Source: Devosia algicola (GTDB lineage: Bacteria > Pseudomonadota > Alphaproteobacteria > Rhizobiales > Devosiaceae). From it: a stretch of DNA of 64,000 nt. A program made the position numbers and the translations under genes. A model generated the notes under the pieces. It searched no databases. It was not told the DNA's origin and saw only the letters and a list, made by a program, of their open reading frames with translations. Where the stretch lies: the NCBI RefSeq assembly GCF_028816455.1, contig NZ_CP118246.1:3052501-3116500 (forward strand). The letters run 5' to 3'. Positions 59,877 to 64,000 of this stretch are shown one piece after another (the stretch's first letter is position 1; the number at the start of each line of letters is the position of its first letter).

Positions 59877-60075
59877 ATAAAAGCTCCCGCGTGAAATGCC
59901 TGCGTGCCATAGATTGCCTCTGAGAGGCGGCATGACAATTGAAACTGCTCGGCCAGACAACTATTTTGACCATATTGGTGCGAAAAAGCCGCACGTTAAG
60001 ACCAGGGCCAACAATAATGAGCAATCCGATTTCCCCACTCGATATTTTCTTCGCATGCAAATGGATATTCGCCTG

Positions 60076-60564
60076 ATGCAGTTCGGCGGAAAATATCGGC
60101 TTGATGCCCCAAGGGTGGCAGTGTGGGCCGGCCTTAACGACACCGCCATGCTCAAGGCGGCAATACCAGGTTGCCAGCGTATCGACTGGGTCGACACCGA
60201 GGCGCTGGAACTTGAGATCAAGGTCAATCTCGGCGTCGCCCATCCCGTCTTGAAGGGCGACTTGGTGCTGTCCGACATCGTGCCGGCGGCCAGCTATACG
60301 TTATCGGGCAAGGGACGCGGCGGGCTTTTCGGCCTGGCGGAAGGTGCTGCCGACATAATTCTCACTGACGCCGGGGAGGGCACCGAATTGACATTTGTCG
60401 CCAGCGGCGGCGCCTCGGGTCAGATCATGCGAGTCGGCAAGGCCGTCATCGGCAGTTCGGCCCAAAAGGTCATTGATGGGTTTTTCAAGCGCTTTGCCGA
60501 CGCCATGGGCGTTAAGATAGACGTGCTGCCTCCTGATCCCGGCGCAATGACGGCAAGGCAATAG
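60076..60564 (+). CDS. CoxG-like SRPBCC-fold protein
   Basis: About 162 residues of the carbon monoxide dehydrogenase subunit G (CoxG) family: FGGKYRLDAPRVAVWAGLND, IPGCQRIDWV, and the Gly-rich SGKGRGGLFGLAEGAADI. No CO dehydrogenase genes are nearby, so a general lipid- or ligand-binding role is more likely. Start 60076 is chosen from the family N-terminus; 60055 is possible, and neither has a good ribosome site. Confidence 0.78.
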   Translation: MQFGGKYRLDAPRVAVWAGLNDTAMLKAAIPGCQRIDWVDTEALELEIKVNLGVAHPVLKGDLVLSDIVPAASYTLSGKGRGGLFGLAEGAADIILTDAGEGTELTFVASGGASGQIMRVGKAVIGSSAQKVIDGFFKRFADAMGVKIDVLPPDPGAMTARQ

Positions 60565-60836
60565 CAGGCACCAATCAGCGCTTGAACGGCAGATTTTGGT
60601 TCAAGATCGCGTCAATATAGTTGGGCAGACTTGACGGCGCTCGGGCGTATCGACGCCCGCCACTGGCGTTCTTCGGGCAAATACCCGGTTCCTAAATTTT
60701 ACCAATCGGAAAAAAATTCGGTTTTCCCTCTTGCAGGCAAAGCATTTGCACGATTTTATCCTTGGTCAACGCACGACGATCGTTCGGAGCCTACCCACTA
60801 GGGCCGCGAAAAAGGTGCGAGACAGGGAGACTATCA

Positions 60837-61838
60837 ATGACACTGACTAAGTTTACATCCGCTATCGCCGGTGGCGTAGCGCTTGGCGCCATCCTCGCCG
60901 GTTCCGCATTTGCCGATCCCGCGCTGATCTATGACGGCGGCGGCAAGTTTGACAAATCCTTCAATGAAAGCGCCTATAATGGCGCCGAAATGTACAAGAA
61001 GGAAACCGGCAACTCCTACTCCGATCTTGAAATTACCGGTGATGCGCAGCGCGAGCAGGCCATCCGCCAGTTCGCCACCAAGGGCTTTTCGCCCATCATC
61101 ATTCCTGGCTTTTCCTGGGCTACCGCGCTGACCACCGTCGCGCCCGACTTCCCCGACACACATTTCGTCATCATCGACAGTGTTGTTGATCTGCCAAATG
61201 TGCGCTCGGTCGTCTTCAAGGAACAGGAAGGCTCCTACCTCGTTGGCATCCTCGCCGCCATGAAGTCCGAATCGGGCAAGATCGGCGTCGTACCGGCATT
61301 CAATTTCGACCTGCTCGAAGCCTTCGCCTGCGGTTACAAGGAAGGCGCCAAGTCGGTCAATCCAGATATCGATGTGCTTGAAACCTATGTCGGCGCGGGC
61401 TTTGAAGCCTTCAACGATCCCGGCAAGGCAACCGAGGTGACCAAGAGCCAGCTCGATCAGGGCGTTGACGTTGTGTTCCAGGTTGCTGGCGGTGCCGGTG
61501 CCGGTGTGCTGCAAGCGGCATCCGACGCTGGCAAGTACGGCATCGGTGTTGATAGCAATCAGAACTATCTGCACCCCGGCCATGTCCTGACCTCGATGGT
61601 CAAGCGCGTCGACGTCGCCGCCTATAATGCCATGATGGACGAATTGAATGGCACCTGGTCGGCTGGTACGGTCGTCCTTGGCTTGGCTGAAGAAGGCGTT
61701 GGTGCGGCATTCGACGATAATAACGCCGATCTGATCACGCCGGAAATGAAGGCTGCTGTCGATGATGCGACCGCCAAGATCATTTCAGGCGATATCGTTG
61801 TTCACGACTACCGTGAAGATAAGGCGTGCCCCGTCTGA
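60837..61838 (+). CDS. BMP-family (PnrA-like) ABC importer substrate-binding protein
   Basis: About 333 residues; binds a nucleoside-like ligand in most characterised members. A Sec signal peptide (FTSAIAGGVALGAILAGSAFA) precedes DPALIYDGGGKFDKSFNESAY, the family N-terminal motif. Other blocks are EQEGSYLVGILAAMKS and VFQVAGGAGAGVLQAA. AGGGAGA lies about 8 nt before the ATG at 60837. A 271-base gap upstream contains a seven-base hairpin at 60642-60659 but no clear riboswitch. ATPase and permease follow. Confidence 0.9.
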   Translation: MTLTKFTSAIAGGVALGAILAGSAFADPALIYDGGGKFDKSFNESAYNGAEMYKKETGNSYSDLEITGDAQREQAIRQFATKGFSPIIIPGFSWATALTTVAPDFPDTHFVIIDSVVDLPNVRSVVFKEQEGSYLVGILAAMKSESGKIGVVPAFNFDLLEAFACGYKEGAKSVNPDIDVLETYVGAGFEAFNDPGKATEVTKSQLDQGVDVVFQVAGGAGAGVLQAASDAGKYGIGVDSNQNYLHPGHVLTSMVKRVDVAAYNAMMDELNGTWSAGTVVLGLAEEGVGAAFDDNNADLITPEMKAAVDDATAKIISGDIVVHDYREDKACPV

Positions 61839-61858
61839 TTGAAGACGGGAACCGCCTG

Positions 61859-63536
61859 ATGGCAAAAAATACAACCTCTTCGACGCAGCGGCTGGAAACA
61901 GCCGCTGCATTGCCCCCGGCCATTGAGCCTTGTTGGCATTAACAAGAGCTTTGGTCCGGTTCGGGCCAACCGCGACATTGATCTGTCGGTTCAACGTGGC
62001 ACTGTCCACGGCATCGTCGGCGAGAATGGCGCTGGAAAATCGACATTGATGTCGATCCTTTATGGTTTTTATACCGCCGATAGCGGCACCATTCATGTTA
62101 GCGGCAAACAGGTTTCGATAACCGACAGCCGTCACGCTTTGGCGCTGGGTATCGGCATGGTGCACCAGCACTTCATGCTGGTCGACAATTTCTCCGTCAT
62201 TGAAAATGTCGTGCTGGGCGCTGAGGATAGTGCGCTGCTCGGGCCGACCTTGAGCAAGGCGCGTGAACAGCTCAAGCAGTTGGCCAAGGACTATGGTCTC
62301 GAGGTCGATCCAGACGCCCTGATCGAAGATCTGTCGGTTGGTCAGCAACAGCGCGTTGAAATATTGAAAGCGCTATATCGTGGCGCTGATATTCTTATTC
62401 TTGACGAGCCGACCGGCGTTCTGACCCCGGCCGAGGCCGACCATCTGTTCCGTATTCTCAAAACCCTGCGCGACGAGGGCAAGACCATCATTCTCATCAC
62501 GCATAAATTGCGTGAAATCATGGCCATCACCGACGAGGTTTCGGTGATGCGGCAGGGGACCATGGTCAAGACCCTGCAAACCGCCGAAACTTCGCCAGAA
62601 GAGTTGGCTGAACTCATGGTGGGGCGGCGTGTGCTGCTCGAAGTCGACAAAAAGCCGGCCTCGCCCGGCAAGGTCATGCTCGAGGTCGAAAATCTTGTGG
62701 TGACCGACGATTTTGGCATTCCCAGGGTCAAGAATATCAGTTTTCAGGTGCGCGCCGGCGAGATTGTTGGCGTCGCCGGCGTTGCCGGCAACGGCCAGTC
62801 GGAGTTGCTGGAGGCAATTTCAGGCATGCGCGACCAGACCCTTGGCAGCGTCAAGGTCAATGGCGAGTCAATATCGGCCTTCGGCGATGACGGCGCCGCG
62901 CGGCTGCGCGATGCGGGCCTTGCCCATGTGCCCGAGGACCGGCTGCGCGAAGGGCTGGTTACCACCCTGCTGGAATGGGAAAATTCGATCCTCGGCTATC
63001 ATAATTCTTACGGCACTGGCTTGGGTCTCGATGTTGGCAAAGCCAAGGCCGAAGCCGCTGAGCGCATAGAAAAATTTGATATTCGTCCCGCCAATACCGC
63101 GCTCAAGACCGCCAATTTTTCTGGCGGCAATCAGCAGAAAATCGTGCTGGCGCGCGAGATGGAACGCAACCCGGACGTATTGATCGTAGGGCAGCCAACG
63201 CGCGGCGTCGATATCGGCGCCATCGAGTTCATCCACAAGCAGATTATCGCCATGCGCGATGCCGGCAAGGCGATCTTGCTGGTCTCGGTGGAACTCGATG
63301 AAATCCGATCACTGTCAGACCGCATCCTGGTGCTGTTCGATGGCGAAATTGTCGGCGAGGCCGATCCAGCAACAGCCGATGAAGGCACCTTGGGCCTGCT
63401 CATGGCGGGCGTTCACGAGAGCACCACCCCGAAAAACGAAGCCGAAACCGAGGCCCGACTGCCCGAGCATGTCACCCCGATCGAAAAAACACTGACGGAA
63501 ATGAGCCCGCGCGTGGAAAAGGACAATTCTCAATGA
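61859..63536 (+). CDS. BMP-type nucleoside-like ABC importer ATPase (two ATPase domains)
   Basis: About 558 residues with two tandem ABC domains, as in sugar/nucleoside importers: Walker A GENGAGKSTL and Walker B ILILDEPTGVL in the first, a degenerate second half with GVAGNGQSELLEAI and SGGNQQKIVLAREM. The ATG at 61859 precedes a hairpin-forming stretch; an extra base in GAGCCT (61925-61930) breaks the frame, and repair gives AIELVGINKSFGPV. The permease start overlaps its stop (ATGA). Confidence 0.9.
61885..61908 (+). other. Stem-loop in the start of the ATPase gene
   Basis: A perfect ten-base stem (GCAGCGGCTG with its complement) closed by a GAAA tetraloop, 26 bases into the ATPase frame and 47 bases after the binding-protein stop. 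No T-run follows. It could stabilise upstream binding-protein mRNA or lower translation of the ATPase, like the hairpin at 11743. Confidence 0.5.
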
Positions 63537-64000
63537 GCACGCGCGTACCGTTGCCCCGCTGGGTTGATGTCGCACTGCTGCCGGTGCTCAACGTTATGCT
63601 GGCTTTCCTGATCGGCGGTATTGTTGTGATGCTGGTCGGGCAAAATCCGCTCGATGCCGTGGGCATCATGATATACGGCGCCTTCGGCTACGGCAGCGGC
63701 TTTGGCTACACACTCTATTACACCACCGATTTCATTTTCGCCGGACTTGCAGTGTCGGTGGCCTACCAGGCCGGATTGTTCAATATCGGCCCCGAGGGAC
63801 AAGCCTATGTCGCCGGACTCGGTGTCATACTCGTGGCACTGGCGCTCAATGGCCTGCCCTGGCTGATCACCGTACCCGCCATGATTGTCGCCGGTGGCCT
63901 GTTTGGTGCGGCCTGGGCCTTTATTCCCGGCTATCTTCAGGCCAAGCGTGGCAGTCACATCGTTATCACCACCATCCTGTTCAACTTCATTGCCGTCTCG
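63533..64000 (+). CDS. BMP-type ABC importer permease, partial at right edge
   Basis: The first 156 residues are present. Hydrophobic segments (VALLPVLNVMLAFLIGGIVV) and the family motif FNIGPEGQAYVAGLG, seen in nucleoside-type permeases, are clear, with RGSHIVITTILFNFIAVS at the cut end. The start at 63533 overlaps the ATPase stop (ATGA). A second permease is expected beyond the window. Confidence 0.88.
   Translation, partial: MSTRVPLPRWVDVALLPVLNVMLAFLIGGIVVMLVGQNPLDAVGIMIYGAFGYGSGFGYTLYYTTDFIFAGLAVSVAYQAGLFNIGPEGQAYVAGLGVILVALALNGLPWLITVPAMIVAGGLFGAAWAFIPGYLQAKRGSHIVITTILFNFIAVS

Noticed and set aside
60565..60836. A purine-type riboswitch before the BMP importer
   Set aside because: Only a seven-base hairpin (60642-60659) is seen; I could not fit a three-way junction or conserved loops.
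1..64000. CRISPR arrays, insertion sequences, prophage genes
   Set aside because: No regularly spaced repeats, transposase motifs or phage structural genes were recognised anywhere in the window.

Overview
The window looks like chromosome from an alphaproteobacterium of the order Hyphomicrobiales, probably Devosia-like. The grounds are the GC-rich coding, the many ABC importers, the rpmH-rnpA-yidC-yihA block, a Ku/LigD pair, a caa3-type oxidase, a long PutA with a divergent Lrp-type gene, and a DUF1624 protein. The genus is an inference. I see no rRNA, CRISPR array, prophage or insertion sequence. One tRNA (Arg-ACG) is present.

The most striking property is a pattern in the sequence itself. 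At least twenty apparent frameshifts, plus a one-base defect in the tRNA, sit at the same word: GAGCT appears as GAGCCT (AGGCTC on the other strand). Deleting the extra base restores the expected protein each time. A few other breaks are mostly homopolymer contractions. I therefore read the 'broken' genes as intact genes in an unpolished long-read consensus. A modified GAGCT motif may explain the errors, but only some GAGCT sites are affected. Coordinates below span the repaired genes.

Layout. 1-5743: an OppA-like binding protein running off the left edge, then a sulfatase, an OppF-like ATPase and an iron-type alcohol dehydrogenase, with shared AT-rich motifs upstream. 5744-7293: gene-poor, with one small orphan gene. 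7294-18208: a catabolic operon of LacI regulator, two permeases, binding protein, two ADP-ribosylglycohydrolase-fold enzymes (one with an extra lectin-like domain), import ATPase, class III CoA-transferase and HpcH/CitE-type lyase. 18298-20010: LtrA and an EAL-domain remnant. 20274-28902: PQQ glucose-type dehydrogenase, a di-heme cytochrome and a caa3 oxidase cluster. 28958-33395: LigD, Ku and a YghA-like dehydrogenase. 33817-37588: a PRC-barrel-like protein, tRNA-Arg, a histidine kinase and a flavoprotein related to dihydrolipoamide dehydrogenase that has lost its redox cysteines.

37843-42968: rpmH, rnpA, yidC, yihA, recQ. 43023-47189: putA and its divergent Lrp-type regulator around a long operator. 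47280-53968: DUF1624 protein, a heterodimeric ABC exporter pair, TauE and LysR. 54033-56125: a copper-handling set (DUF2946-like, PCuAC, Sco) and a VOC protein. 56138-59876: a minus-strand operon of coiled-coil, membrane and TelA-like proteins. 60076-64000: a CoxG-like protein and a BMP-type nucleoside-like ABC importer that runs off the right edge.
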